Source of the DNA: Parabacteroides sp. Marseille-P3160
GTDB lineage: Bacteria > Bacteroidota > Bacteroidia > Bacteroidales > Tannerellaceae
Direction: 5' to 3'
NCBI RefSeq assembly: GCF_900162725.1
Contig: NZ_LT799418.1
Span: 3,938,378-4,002,377, forward strand
Length of the DNA: 64,000 bases
Shown here in pieces: positions 46,940 through 56,608 of the stretch (its first letter is position 1; each line of letters opens with the position of its first letter). The notes beneath the pieces are model-generated. The model searched no databases, was not told the origin of the DNA, and saw only the letters and a program-made list of their open reading frames with translations. A program made the position numbers and the translations under genes.

Positions 46940-48124
46940 ATGGACATAAAGACTATAGATAAAAATAATCTTTGTTTAGGATGTGGCATTTGTGAAAGTT
47001 TGGCAGGACGCAAATCAATTTCAATGAAATTACAAGATGATGGATTCTATCACCCTGTAATTCAATCACTAAGTAATGAAAAGCAAAATATCATCACAAA
47101 CCTTTGCCCTGGAACCAATATTATAAATCAAAATAAATTTGGGATAAAAGATAATATATGGGGCAAAATACTCAAATTATCAACAGGCTATTCTACAGAA
47201 AATGACATAAGGGAGAGAGGGTCTTCAGGTGGAGTTATTAGTGCAATTGCTATCTATTTATTAGAAAATAAGATCGTGGATGGTATACTCCAAGTTGGCT
47301 CTAACATTACAGATTACACACAGAATAAGCTAAAAATATCAAGGAACAGAGAGGATGTTTTAAATTGTGCATCTTCCAGGTATGCACCGGCATTGGTTTT
47401 TAATGAAATATTTGATATCCTTAAAAATAACGATGAAAAATACTGCTTTATTGGTAAACCTTGTGATGTTGCAGCTTTAAATAATATCTTAAAGAAATTT
47501 CCTCAATATAAAATTAAAATCAAATATAAAATAGCTTTTTTTTGTGCTGGTATGCCCTCCTTCAATGGAACAGAAAAAGCGATCAATATATTAAATGCAG
47601 AAAAACCTGTATATAACCTGTATTACAGGGGAAATGGGTGGCCTGGATATTTTTCCTTCAAAGATAACACAGGCAAAACTTATCAAATGAGTTATAAGGA
47701 ATCTTGGGGTAATATTTTAGGAAAACATATTCATTATCGTTGCAAAATATGTCCTGATGGGATAGGATTACAGGCTGATATTGTTGTGGGTGATGCTTGG
47801 GAAACAGTCGATGGTTATCCCGATTTTACGGAAAAAGAAGGAAAAAGTTTAATTATTGCCAGAAATATCATTGGATTTACTTTACTAAATACCATCGAAG
47901 CATCTGGAAAAATTATTACGGAAGAGATTTCAATAGACAAACTTAAAAAAATTCAACCTACTCAATTTGATAGAAGGAAAATAGTTCTTGCAAGGCTAGG
48001 CGCTTTATTGATTAAGAAAAGAATAATATTAAACTTCAAAAATATGAAACTTCTGTACAATGTATTAACAATTAGCCCTCGTCGTTTTTTTAATCAATTC
48101 AAAGGTACAATAAAAAGAACATAA
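46940..48124 (+). CDS. coenzyme F420 hydrogenase/dehydrogenase beta-subunit-like Fe-S protein
   Basis: Protein of 394 residues with an N-terminal ferredoxin-like cysteine cluster (LCLGCGICESL, about residues 11-21) and FrhB N- and C-terminal domains (STGYSTENDIRERGSSGGVISA; FIGKPCDVAALNN; CKICPDGIGLQADIVVGDAWE). F420 is not expected in this organism; in polysaccharide clusters such proteins are thought to be flavin/Fe-S oxidoreductases modifying sugars or working with the pyruvyltransferase, but the reaction is unknown. The stop overlaps the next start by one base. Confidence 0.88.
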   Translation: MDIKTIDKNNLCLGCGICESLAGRKSISMKLQDDGFYHPVIQSLSNEKQNIITNLCPGTNIINQNKFGIKDNIWGKILKLSTGYSTENDIRERGSSGGVISAIAIYLLENKIVDGILQVGSNITDYTQNKLKISRNREDVLNCASSRYAPALVFNEIFDILKNNDEKYCFIGKPCDVAALNNILKKFPQYKIKIKYKIAFFCAGMPSFNGTEKAINILNAEKPVYNLYYRGNGWPGYFSFKDNTGKTYQMSYKESWGNILGKHIHYRCKICPDGIGLQADIVVGDAWETVDGYPDFTEKEGKSLIIARNIIGFTLLNTIEASGKIITEEISIDKLKKIQPTQFDRRKIVLARLGALLIKKRIILNFKNMKLLYNVLTISPRRFFNQFKGTIKRT

Positions 48125-48765
48125 TGAAAATATACATAAAAGATTTATTAAGTAAAATACTTTTTCGATTATATTTTGCATTTCCTCGTAAATTAAATAA
48201 ACTGATTGTTTTTTTTATTTTAAAGATGGAAGGAGGCCCTATGTATTCTACTACAATCCGAAAAATATATAAGGAGAAGGGTATCGAAATTGGTTATGGT
48301 ACATATGGAGGTTGTTTTAGTTCATCAATTCCATCCAATGTATCTTTTGGTAATTATTGTTCAGTAGCACAAAATATAAGAATTTTTAGAGCAAATCACC
48401 CCAAAGACTTATTCACCACTCATCCTATTTTATACAATCCAGTTGCTGGATATGTTAAGAATGATAAATTAGTCAGGCCTCACTTGAAAATTGGCCATGA
48501 CGTATGGATTGGTGAATGGAGCATTATTTTGCCAAGTGTCTCTTTTATTGGGAATGGTGCAATTATTGGAGCTGGTAGTGTTGTTACAAAAAATGTTGTT
48601 CCATACACTATTGTGGCCGGGAATCCTGCTAAAATTATAGGACTTAGGTTTAACAATGACGTCATTGAAAAACTGGAAAAATCTCAATGGTGGGATCTGA
48701 GTAAGAACGAACTTATATTGAGAATAAATGAATTTAGAGAAATTTTGAATACGAGAAGAAAATAA
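48124..48765 (+). CDS. CatB-type hexapeptide O-acetyltransferase
   Basis: Protein of 213 residues with left-handed beta-helix hexapeptide repeats (VSFGNYCSVAQNIRIF; IGHDVWIGEWSIILPS; IGNGAIIGAGSVVTKNVVPYTIVAGNPAK). The catalytic-type His lies in RANHPKD, as in the CatB/xenobiotic acetyltransferase group. It probably O-acetylates a sugar of the polysaccharide with acetyl-CoA. It overlaps the previous gene by one base. Confidence 0.9.
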   Translation: MKIYIKDLLSKILFRLYFAFPRKLNKLIVFFILKMEGGPMYSTTIRKIYKEKGIEIGYGTYGGCFSSSIPSNVSFGNYCSVAQNIRIFRANHPKDLFTTHPILYNPVAGYVKNDKLVRPHLKIGHDVWIGEWSIILPSVSFIGNGAIIGAGSVVTKNVVPYTIVAGNPAKIIGLRFNNDVIEKLEKSQWWDLSKNELILRINEFREILNTRRK

Positions 48766-48771
48766 AGAACA

Positions 48772-50274
48772 ATGGATAATGCACAAACGTATGTTTTAAA
48801 ATCTTTTGTTTGGAGTACAATTGCCAAAATACTAGATGCTGGGGTAAAATTTGCGACAATCCCACTTTTAATCAATTATTTAGGCAAAGATAATTACGGA
48901 CTACTTGCATTAGCACTATCAACGAATGCATTTATGCAGATATTGAATATGGGAATGAATACAGGGATTGTAAAGTTCTTTTCACAATGGATATCAGCAG
49001 AAAAATATGACTTGGTAGATAAAGTTTCTCGTACCAATCTTACATTTTACACTTTAATAGGAATAATAAACGGCGTAGCGTTAGTCATTCTGGCTTTTGC
49101 GGGAAACGGATTATTTAATATTGCAAATAACCAGCAAGGGACTTTTAGCTATATGTTGATAATACTTGCCATTTTCGGAATTGTGAATTGGGTGATTTTG
49201 GCTTTGCAGCAGTTGTTAATTGCTGATGAAAGAATTGGCTTTACGGAACAGATGCTTTCTATTAGAAGCGTATTAGGATTGATTGTTGTATTTTTTACTA
49301 TTATATTCAAATGGTCCATCCTCGATTATTTTACTATAAGTTTACTTGCAAATTCAATAATAATAATTCCGTATTCTTATGCATGTCTGAAAAGTGGATT
49401 AATAACCTCTTTAATACCGGCATTTTATTGGAAAGAATTTGCAGTTGTTTTTAAATATAGTTTGGCTATTTTTATGATGAGCGTTTTCCAAACAATATCT
49501 ACCCAGTCACGACCTCTTATTTTAGGAGCATTTTCGAATCAAGGAGTCGGGGTGGTTACCGAATACAGGATTATTGAAGTCTTCCCTATGTTTGTTATTT
49601 CTATTGGTGGAATTCTTACGACTATATTATTACCCAAAACAGCAAAAGCAATTCAAGATAATAATCGGGCTAGCATTGAAAAAATAGCATATCAAGGCAC
49701 AAGGATTACGAGTATTTTAACTTCAATGCTTTGCTTTCCTCTTATTCTTGTTAGTTCTGAGATTCTTTTTCTTTATGTGGGTAATGCCTATTCTCATTTA
49801 TCCGTATGGTTGGCATTATGGTTGTGCACATTATTATTATTTTTACATAATACCCCTGTCGCAAGTTTAGTTTTAGCTACTGGCAAAACGAGAATGTTGG
49901 TGTATAGTTCAGCATTAGCAGCAACAGTCTCTGTAATTATTAATATCTTATTATGCAACATTTATGGGGCAGGTTCTGCTGTATTAGGGTATATGATTTA
50001 TATTATTATTCAGATGTCTTTTTATTATTTCTATTTCAATAACAAGGTATTAGGATTGAGACCTCAAAAAGTTTTTAAATCATTCGCAGTACCGACAATC
50101 TATGGAGCTATTTGTTACCTAATAGTATGGATACTTGATATTCATCTTAATTTAATAATATTTCAAATTATATTGAAGATTTTGTTATGGGATTGCTTGT
50201 TTATTTTGTCTTTATACTTGACTAAAGTATATGATTTCAAGCAACTATTCATTCTGTTTTTTACATCTAAATAA
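48772..50274 (+). CDS. wzx: Wzx-type polysaccharide flippase
   Basis: Integral membrane protein of 500 residues with about 12-14 hydrophobic segments, of the MOP/polysaccharide transporter family. It starts NAQTYVLKSFVWSTIAKILD and has LGKDNYGLLALALS near residue 38, typical of flippases. It would move undecaprenyl-linked repeat units across the inner membrane for the Wzy polymerase encoded two genes downstream. Confidence 0.9.
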   Translation: MDNAQTYVLKSFVWSTIAKILDAGVKFATIPLLINYLGKDNYGLLALALSTNAFMQILNMGMNTGIVKFFSQWISAEKYDLVDKVSRTNLTFYTLIGIINGVALVILAFAGNGLFNIANNQQGTFSYMLIILAIFGIVNWVILALQQLLIADERIGFTEQMLSIRSVLGLIVVFFTIIFKWSILDYFTISLLANSIIIIPYSYACLKSGLITSLIPAFYWKEFAVVFKYSLAIFMMSVFQTISTQSRPLILGAFSNQGVGVVTEYRIIEVFPMFVISIGGILTTILLPKTAKAIQDNNRASIEKIAYQGTRITSILTSMLCFPLILVSSEILFLYVGNAYSHLSVWLALWLCTLLLFLHNTPVASLVLATGKTRMLVYSSALAATVSVIINILLCNIYGAGSAVLGYMIYIIIQMSFYYFYFNNKVLGLRPQKVFKSFAVPTIYGAICYLIVWILDIHLNLIIFQIILKILLWDCLFILSLYLTKVYDFKQLFILFFTSK

Positions 50275-50281
50275 TATTATA

Positions 50282-51157
50282 ATGAAAAAGATTTCAATAG
50301 TTATTGTAACATATAATTCCGAGGATTTAATTGGACAATGTCTTGATTCAATTTTTAATAATAATGATTTAGGGGAGGAACTAGAAGTTATCGTTGTAGA
50401 CAATCGGAGTAAGAATGTCAATAGGATGTTCTCTTCACTGAAAAATAAATATGGAGAAAGGGTTTTGTTGATAAAGAATAATAAAAATGGAGGTTATGGG
50501 CAAGGGAACAATGTTGGAATTCTTCAAGCATCAGCACCTATAATAATGATAATGAACCCTGATGTTATTTTGATATCACCAATTTTCAAGAGAGTAATCT
50601 CGTATTTCTCAGACATGAGTGTAGCAATGATCGGGATGAGACAATTGGTTTCGAAAGATAAGGCAGGTGTATCATTCTCTGTTAAATTAAACTTTATCCC
50701 AATTATCAGTGTCCTCTTAAATTTCTTGTGTAATAAAATTCAATGGTATATCCAACCGTTAATGTATTTTGCCGGAGCATGCTTTTTTATTCGAAAAAGT
50801 GCTTTCAAGAAGATTGGTTTATTTGATGAAAATATTTTCATGTACGGAGAGGAAAATGACGTTCATCATAGATTATTATCATCAGCAAATAATGTTAAGT
50901 TTATATATGACAAAAACTTAAAATACGTCCATTTGATTGATGATCGTCCTTTATCAAATGGAGCCATACCAAAAATGATCCGGTCTAACTTACTTTTCTG
51001 TGAAAAGAATAAGATAGATAAAAGAAAAACATTGAAATATAAAATACTTGATGAAAAAACATGGATTATTATTGAGAAAATGAGAAATAATAAAACAAAA
51101 ATAGAGTATCACAAGACATATCTAAAAATCCTGAACCAAGCTCTTTTATCTTTGTAA
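50282..51157 (+). CDS. GT2-family glycosyltransferase
   Basis: Protein of 291 residues from the ATG at 50282 (MKKISIVIVTYNSEDLI); an in-frame ATG at 50231 lies inside the flippase gene and is less likely. GT-A motifs: VIVTYNSEDLIGQCLDSI, VVDNRS, NGGYGQGNNVGI and the metal-binding-type MNPDV; a later ACFFIRKSAFKKIGLFDE with MYGEENDVHHRL gives the acceptor/catalytic region. This resembles rhamnosyl/GlcNAc transferases of the WbbL type. A rhamnose acceptor/donor role is doubtful since the neighbouring rml genes are broken. Confidence 0.9.
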   Translation: MKKISIVIVTYNSEDLIGQCLDSIFNNNDLGEELEVIVVDNRSKNVNRMFSSLKNKYGERVLLIKNNKNGGYGQGNNVGILQASAPIIMIMNPDVILISPIFKRVISYFSDMSVAMIGMRQLVSKDKAGVSFSVKLNFIPIISVLLNFLCNKIQWYIQPLMYFAGACFFIRKSAFKKIGLFDENIFMYGEENDVHHRLLSSANNVKFIYDKNLKYVHLIDDRPLSNGAIPKMIRSNLLFCEKNKIDKRKTLKYKILDEKTWIIIEKMRNNKTKIEYHKTYLKILNQALLSL

Positions 51158-51174
51158 TATACATATATATATAT

Positions 51175-52395
51175 ATGAATCAAAAAAAAATTAATACTTT
51201 TTTTTCAACGTTGAATTTTGTCCTGTTCTTCGTTGGATATCAATTAACGACTAGTTTATTCCTGCCAATATCATCAGATATTGAGGGAGTAACAAGATCC
51301 GTAACCATTCCTTATAGAGCATTTACATTATTAATATCTTTATTGGTTATTCTTCTTAATATTAAGGAACCTTTTAAAGAAATAGGTATTTCTTTAAAAG
51401 TATTTTTATTTTACTGGTTGCTTTTAATTATTCGGATATTTTATGATACAGAGATACGTACAGACATACAACTAAGTGGAACGTCCCAACTCTGGCTTTA
51501 TATATTCGGTATATGTTTACCCGCCATCTTTTCAATTATAAGAAGCTATCAAGAAATAAATCTAAAGAAAGCTTTAGTGTGGATTTATACAGGTGTGGTA
51601 ATTACTTTATTACTTAGTTTGTTTTCCAATCAAACTTTATTTGCTGAAACAGAAGATGCACGCTTAAATGCGAATGTTGGCTTGCAAACAATTGCTTACG
51701 GCCACCTTGGCGTAATGGGCATAATTTTATCTTTATTTATTTTCCAAAAGAAAAACAACTCTATCTTAACTAAAATCATCACACTTTTGGTTATATTTAT
51801 ATCTATATATGCGACATTAAGAGCTGGTAGTAGAGGCCCGATACTTGCACTTTTTGCAGTAATTCTTTTTTGGTTTTTTGCACATGGTAAAAATGTTTTA
51901 CTAGGTATATTGAGTCTAATTATCATATCCGGGGTAACAATATTGTTTATTGATCCAATATTGGGTTTCATCGGCAATATAGCTCCATTATTGGAAACCA
52001 GATTAAGAAGTGCAATTTTTGAAGGGAATATTACGGGTAGAGATTTACTATACGATGAAGCTTGGCAAATATTCTTCGACCATCCAATATTGGGCGGACA
52101 GTTTGCTCTTTTTAAACCCGATGGCACATTTATCTATTCTCATAATCTAATTACAGACGTATTTATGGGATTGGGTATTATTGGAGGAATTTGTATGATA
52201 TATTTTTTATGGAAATCGGCTTTATATTCATACCGGTTAATAAAGAATCGAGATTCTATTTATTGGATTGGTTTAGTATTTATTCAGCAAGTTATTTTTA
52301 ATATGGTATCAGGGGCATTTTATTACAATCAATTATTAAATGCATTGATACCACTCATATTAATATATTATAGATCAACAAAAACTTATAAATGA
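51175..52395 (+). CDS. wzy: O-antigen/capsule polymerase (Wzy-like)
   Basis: Membrane protein of 406 residues with about 11 hydrophobic segments and a large periplasmic loop near residues 265-325 (ARLETR-type region LLETRLRSAIFEGNITGRDLLY and HPILGG), as in the Wzy_C/O-antigen ligase superfamily. It contains TLRAGSRGPILAL, a common motif in this group. It would polymerise repeat units in the periplasm. The stop overlaps the next ATG (4 bases). Confidence 0.87.
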   Translation: MNQKKINTFFSTLNFVLFFVGYQLTTSLFLPISSDIEGVTRSVTIPYRAFTLLISLLVILLNIKEPFKEIGISLKVFLFYWLLLIIRIFYDTEIRTDIQLSGTSQLWLYIFGICLPAIFSIIRSYQEINLKKALVWIYTGVVITLLLSLFSNQTLFAETEDARLNANVGLQTIAYGHLGVMGIILSLFIFQKKNNSILTKIITLLVIFISIYATLRAGSRGPILALFAVILFWFFAHGKNVLLGILSLIIISGVTILFIDPILGFIGNIAPLLETRLRSAIFEGNITGRDLLYDEAWQIFFDHPILGGQFALFKPDGTFIYSHNLITDVFMGLGIIGGICMIYFLWKSALYSYRLIKNRDSIYWIGLVFIQQVIFNMVSGAFYYNQLLNALIPLILIYYRSTKTYK

Positions 52396-53483
52396 AATTT
52401 AAAATAATATTTATTACAGGAAATCTACATCAGCCGAGAGTGATAAAAAGAATACAATCATTTTACGAGAGAGGATTTCAAATCAAAGTATATGGGTTTG
52501 ACAGGGGTACATTTCAGCATGCAAACAATTTACCTGATGATATTCCTATTGTGAATTGGGGATATATTGAAAATGGGAAAAATTATTTCGATAGTTTTTT
52601 GCTAAACCGAAAAAGAATTACACCGATAATCGAACAATACGGAAAAGAAGATTCTATTCTATTCTATGTTTTCGGATTTATACCTACATTGATTTTTTCA
52701 ACACATCGTAAATGTAGTTACATTTATGAAATCTCAGACTTAATTTATGGCTATTTCCGGTATTCATTTTTACGCAATATATTCAAAGCCATAGATCTTT
52801 TTATCATAAAACGTTCCAAACTAACAGTTCTGACCTCTCAAGGCTTTTATGAGTTTTTTTACAAAAATACAGTCAAAAACAACGTTGTAGTACAACCTAA
52901 TAAATTAAATGAGTTTTTTAAGGATAAGCAGAGGTTAATAGAATATGTAAAGAAGGATTCATTACGTTTTTCTTTCATTGGTTTTTTGCGTTATCCTAAT
53001 ACTATATTCAAATTCGCAAAATTAATCGGGGAAAAATACCCTCAACACTCATTCCACTTTTATGGAGATAGTAACATTAGGGATAAAGTGTCATTAATCG
53101 CAGACCAATATAAGAATGTTTTCTTTCATGGGAAATTTAAGAATCCGGAAGATCTCCCGGCTATATATAGTAATATTGATATAATTGTTGCGTGTTACGA
53201 CACAACAACCTTTAATGAAAGAGTTGCAGAACCGAATAAATTATACGAATCAATGTATTTTAATAAGCCCATAATCGTTTCTGACAATACTTTTTTAGCA
53301 AAACAAGTAAGAAAATTCAATTGTGGGTATGCAATTGACGCTTCGTCAGAGGAAAATATTGATCTATTCATTAAAAATATAACCATTGAAGATATAAATA
53401 AAAAAATGTTGCTTATAAACCAAATCAACACCTCGTGGATTATTGATAGTCCACAGAATATCATTGATTTATTAAACGGATAA
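52392..53483 (+). CDS. GT4-like glycosyltransferase
   Basis: Protein of 363 residues with a GT-B pattern: N-terminal FITGNLHQPRVIKRIQSFYERGFQIKVYGFD, and a C-terminal donor domain with FSFIGFLRYPNTIFKF, FHGKFKNPEDLPAIYSNIDIIVACYD and AEPNKLYESMYFNKPIIVS. Acts in the cytoplasm in building the repeat unit. Donor sugar not predictable. It overlaps wzy by 4 bases and precedes the WecG-like gene by 3 bases. Confidence 0.85.
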   Translation: MKFKIIFITGNLHQPRVIKRIQSFYERGFQIKVYGFDRGTFQHANNLPDDIPIVNWGYIENGKNYFDSFLLNRKRITPIIEQYGKEDSILFYVFGFIPTLIFSTHRKCSYIYEISDLIYGYFRYSFLRNIFKAIDLFIIKRSKLTVLTSQGFYEFFYKNTVKNNVVVQPNKLNEFFKDKQRLIEYVKKDSLRFSFIGFLRYPNTIFKFAKLIGEKYPQHSFHFYGDSNIRDKVSLIADQYKNVFFHGKFKNPEDLPAIYSNIDIIVACYDTTTFNERVAEPNKLYESMYFNKPIIVSDNTFLAKQVRKFNCGYAIDASSEENIDLFIKNITIEDINKKMLLINQINTSWIIDSPQNIIDLLNG

Positions 53484-53486
53484 ATT

Positions 53487-54230
53487 ATGAGTATTAAATC
53501 TATTTTGAAAAAAGCAGAGTTAACTGAATTGGATTATGTAAATATATTTGAGAAGAAAGGGAAAATATACTCTTTTCTTAATCCATATGGATATCACTTA
53601 ATGAGAAAGAATCAAACTGTTTTTAATAATTTAGATGGTTTATTTTTTGATGGAATATTGTTATGTCTTTTGTATCGGATATTCTATGGTAAAAAAATCA
53701 CGCGAAGGAGTTTTGACATGACGACCGTTGCACAAGATTTATTCGATAGAATCAACGATACAGGTGAGTCAATTTATTTTATTGGTGCAAAACAAGAAGA
53801 AATAGATCGTTCTGTAAAACAGTACAAAATGAATTATTCAAATTTGAACATTATAGGATATAGAAATGGTTATTTTAAAGATCTTGATGAGATGGATCAA
53901 AGCATAAAACAAATCATAGATTTTTTACCTGATTTTGTCGTTGTGGGGATGGGTGCTATTAAGCAAGAGGACTTTATAAATAGGCTAAAAGTAAATGGTT
54001 TTAAAGGGATAGCTTTTACCTGTGGAGGATATATAAGGCAATCTTCCAGGGGGATTTTCTATTTTCCTTTTTGGACTAATAAATTTCATTTACGAGCTTT
54101 TTACAGGCTGTATAAAGAAAAAGAGACATGGAAAAGATTGTATAATGTTTTAATCCAATTTCCCTATCTTTTTATTATTGATTTTTTATCATCTCATAAA
54201 ATGAAGAATGAAACAAAATTGAGAAAATAG
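53487..54230 (+). CDS. WecG/TagA/CpsF-family glycosyltransferase
   Basis: Protein of 247 residues of glycosyltransferase family 26. Signatures: N-terminal MRKNQTVFNNLDGLFFDGILL, IYFIGAKQEEIDRS, and the characteristic VVGMGAIKQEDFI (usual form GxGxPKQE). WecG transfers ManNAcA, TagA ManNAc; this fits the wecB/wecC pair upstream, so this enzyme may add ManNAc(A) as an early step on the lipid carrier (inference). Last gene of the AT-rich block. Confidence 0.9.
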   Translation: MSIKSILKKAELTELDYVNIFEKKGKIYSFLNPYGYHLMRKNQTVFNNLDGLFFDGILLCLLYRIFYGKKITRRSFDMTTVAQDLFDRINDTGESIYFIGAKQEEIDRSVKQYKMNYSNLNIIGYRNGYFKDLDEMDQSIKQIIDFLPDFVVVGMGAIKQEDFINRLKVNGFKGIAFTCGGYIRQSSRGIFYFPFWTNKFHLRAFYRLYKEKETWKRLYNVLIQFPYLFIIDFLSSHKMKNETKLRK

Positions 54231-54300
54231 AAATCTTTATATCAAATATAAAATATAGATAAACAGGCACTTTTTTTCTACGGCAAGGGAAATTTATCTA

Positions 54301-54510
54301 TATACGAATTCTCTTTCTTTTATTCTTCTTTTGGTCTATGGCGAGATGAACCTGTCTGATTTGTGTATATTGGAGGCTTTGAAATTATTCCATCCAGAAG
54401 CGTATCATTCAATCCGGGAGAATAAAGATTTAATCACGGGAACCACGTCTGCTATAATGGTGACGCAGATTATTAGAGGTTGGGAAGATAAGATACTTCG
54501 GGATAAATAG
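54301..54510 (+). pseudogene. fragment resembling a KAP-type P-loop NTPase
   Basis: An open stretch encodes ILLLVYGEMNLSDLCILEAL, then FHPEAYHSIRENKDLITG, ending in TAG. It resembles the region of KAP-family NTPases after the ATPase core (inxxDllxLEalrxfxPelY). There is no Walker motif and no start consistent with a full gene, so it is a remnant; family call is tentative. Confidence 0.45.
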
Positions 54511-54576
54511 GCCTATTCAAAGTAGTCAGACAAAAGACTCGATTCTGTTTTTTTATATACTCGTTTTTCTTTTTTA

Positions 54577-54650
54577 CCTTGGTGAACCTGGTGGCCCACC
54601 AAGGTGGGCCTGGTGACTAACCCAGGCGGGCCTGCAGGCCCATCAAGGTG
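54577..54650. repeat. GC-rich nested palindromes
   Basis: In an otherwise AT-rich gap lies a run with an 8-base stem ccttggtg/caccaagg (54577-54604), a perfect palindrome gggcctgcaggccc (54628-54641) and two near-direct copies (aggtgggcctgg, aggcgggcctgc). It looks like a REP-like or degenerate mobile repeat. The remainder of 54231-54870 shows only the NTPase-like fragment. Confidence 0.6.
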
Positions 54651-54870
54651 AAATAATAAATCGAATAGGCCGAACAAACAAATTGAGTATGTAAAACCAG
54701 AACATCCGGTATAGGAAAAGACAAATATCTCAGTAAATGAAACCTTATTGCGGCTAACCTCATCTGAGCAGATATCAATAATTCCGTGGGATTCTTTATG
54801 TAAGAAGAAAGAAATCCTATAATAAATGCAAAAAACGAAGATTTTAATGAAAACTTAAAGCATTACAACA

Positions 54871-55095
54871 ATGAAAACATCCATTATCACGGTTTGCTAT
54901 AATGCGGCTGGAACGTTGAGAGATACGATCGAGTCGGTTCTCTCGCAAACATATACGGACATTGAGTATATCATTGTAGACGGGGCGTCGAAGGATGCTT
55001 CAGTGGAAATGATCAAAGAGTATGAACCTCGTTTCGGGGGGCGCCTGAAATGGATCAGCGAGCCGGATAAGGGAATTCGGAAACAAACGGGGTAA
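54871..55095 (+). pseudogene. truncated copy of the GT2 gene 5' end
   Basis: The first 68 codons match the intact GT2 gene at 56867-57631 nearly base for base (for example MKTSIITVCYNAAGTLRD and IIVDGASKDASVEMIKEYEP in both). Near 55070 the copy loses 24 bases between two aaggg repeats, keeps GIRKQTG matching GIRMATG, then stops. It lacks most of the catalytic domain. It forms the left border of a 1.8-kb stretch carrying the GHKL/STAS pair. Confidence 0.9.
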
Positions 55096-55139
55096 TTAAT
55101 TAAGGAAACAAGCAATAAAAGTCAGAAAAATATTTATAA

Positions 55140-56033
55140 ATGGAAATAAATGTATTAATAAATATTCGAGATAAACATCTGTTAGATGGGATAAAGGAAG
55201 TACTAACTATTATAGAACATATAAACGAAAGCAAAGATGAAGAGGATGTATTGATTTTCCAAGAGAATATTTTTGTAACGCCATTATTCATTCTTCCTTT
55301 ATTGGTATATGTGAATGGTTGCAAAAAAAGAATTCGCTTCCAAAACAATAGTAGTTATTTGAATACAATCCATTTTGATGATGGTAGCTTAAAGCCGGAA
55401 TTAATAGAATTTATAGCCTTTCAAGATTTACTACGAAAATGTTCTACTAAAACATACATCCCTATTGTAAGTTTCCGGGCGAATTCCCAATACACCGATG
55501 AAAGAAATGATATTTTAAGTGCTGTAGAAAATCTATTATCAGCCCAACTTAAGTTACAACGCAACATTATAGTGGGATTGAAATACCTGATCGGTGAAAG
55601 TGTAGACAATATTATAGAACATTCCGACTCGGAAAGAGGTTATATTTTCAGTCAATCGTATCCTACGAAAAGATATCTGGATATTTGCATTGCAGACAAT
55701 GGAATAACATTATTAGGGAGTTATCATAAAATGGGGAATAATAAATATACAGATCATTTGATGGCTATACGGGCAGCCAATGAAGGTATTTCTACAAAAA
55801 ATCTACCCAATGCCGAGAATCGGGGATATGGCATAAGAACATCCAAAAAGATGCTTGTGGAAGGGCTATCGGGGAATTATGTGATGCTTTCGGGCAATGC
55901 CTTATATTTAAAGTCGAAGACAGTCGATCAATTCATTTCTTTACCCAAAGCAGCCACATGGCAGGGGACTATAGTAGCGATGCGCATTCCTTATGTAAAC
56001 GAAAAATTCAGTTACATCAATTTTGTTGAATGA
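55140..56033 (+). CDS. GHKL-fold ATPase domain protein
   Basis: Protein of 297 residues without transmembrane segments. The first 110 residues (LLPLLVYVNGCKKRIRFQ) have no domain I know. The C-terminal half is a histidine-kinase-like ATPase: N-box LIGESVDNIIEHSDSE (about residues 153-168), G1 box DICIADNGITLLGSY, and G2 box ENRGYGIRTSKKMLVEGLSG. There is no phosphoacceptor His (H box), so it is more like an anti-sigma-type serine kinase or a standalone ATPase than a sensor kinase. The next gene, 23 bases later, encodes a STAS-like DUF4325 protein; this pairing recalls kinase/anti-anti-sigma partner switching (inference). Confidence 0.8.
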   Translation: MEINVLINIRDKHLLDGIKEVLTIIEHINESKDEEDVLIFQENIFVTPLFILPLLVYVNGCKKRIRFQNNSSYLNTIHFDDGSLKPELIEFIAFQDLLRKCSTKTYIPIVSFRANSQYTDERNDILSAVENLLSAQLKLQRNIIVGLKYLIGESVDNIIEHSDSERGYIFSQSYPTKRYLDICIADNGITLLGSYHKMGNNKYTDHLMAIRAANEGISTKNLPNAENRGYGIRTSKKMLVEGLSGNYVMLSGNALYLKSKTVDQFISLPKAATWQGTIVAMRIPYVNEKFSYINFVE

Positions 56034-56056
56034 AAACAATAGATTAAATTTGTGCT

Positions 56057-56422
56057 ATGAGTAACAGAATTATTGATATTACTACATTTGCAGGCCGCGA
56101 TTTGAAATCCAGAATCACGGTAAGCCATCTTTATAACTTTATATCCAATCATGATAAGAGATACGTGAAGATTGATTTTGGTAATGTGGATTTTGCAACT
56201 CGAAGTTTTATCGATGAGTTTTACAATGTTTTTATCAACAACCCTGATATTAAAACCGAATTGCTCAATGTTTCTCCTGAAATAGAGGCCATGTTCAAAG
56301 CCGTAAAATCCACACAACGGAAACCTAAAGCAACAACTAAAAAAAATGATGCTGATTCGGTTATTGAGTTTTCTTCGATATCGGAAGCTAGCGACTATCT
56401 TAGCTCTTTGACTTTTCATTAA
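56057..56422 (+). CDS. STAS-like DUF4325 domain protein
   Basis: Protein of 121 residues whose body (RYVKIDFGNVDFATRSFIDEF, about residues 34-54) fits the STAS-like DUF4325 domain: a beta strand, then a helix beginning at the S-F-I-D-E motif. The C-terminal tail is charged (STQRKPKATTKKNDAD). It is encoded just after the GHKL ATPase and probably interacts with it. DUF4325 domains are often found next to or fused with GHKL ATPases. No DNA-binding domain or sigma factor is nearby. Confidence 0.75.
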   Translation: MSNRIIDITTFAGRDLKSRITVSHLYNFISNHDKRYVKIDFGNVDFATRSFIDEFYNVFINNPDIKTELLNVSPEIEAMFKAVKSTQRKPKATTKKNDADSVIEFSSISEASDYLSSLTFH

Positions 56423-56608
56423 ATTCATAATTCAAGCTCTATTACCTCACAGATAGGAAGATAATGTTTTAGGTTATGATCGAGGTAAACACTGGTAAGT
56501 ATCCAATTATCATATCTTTCGTTTGAGAAATAGTTATCCGACCTTTGCATTCATCGGGAAGACGGTTCAATTAAACAGGGGAAAAGGCAGAGGTCGCTGT
56601 TAAAAGTA

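Noticed and set aside
50231..50281. Upstream start of the GT2 gene at 50231
   Set aside because: It lies within the flippase gene; the family N terminus begins at the ATG at 50282.
54231..54870. Insertion sequence in the gap after the WecG-like gene
   Set aside because: No transposase motif or terminal inverted repeat pair was found; only palindromes and an NTPase-like fragment.
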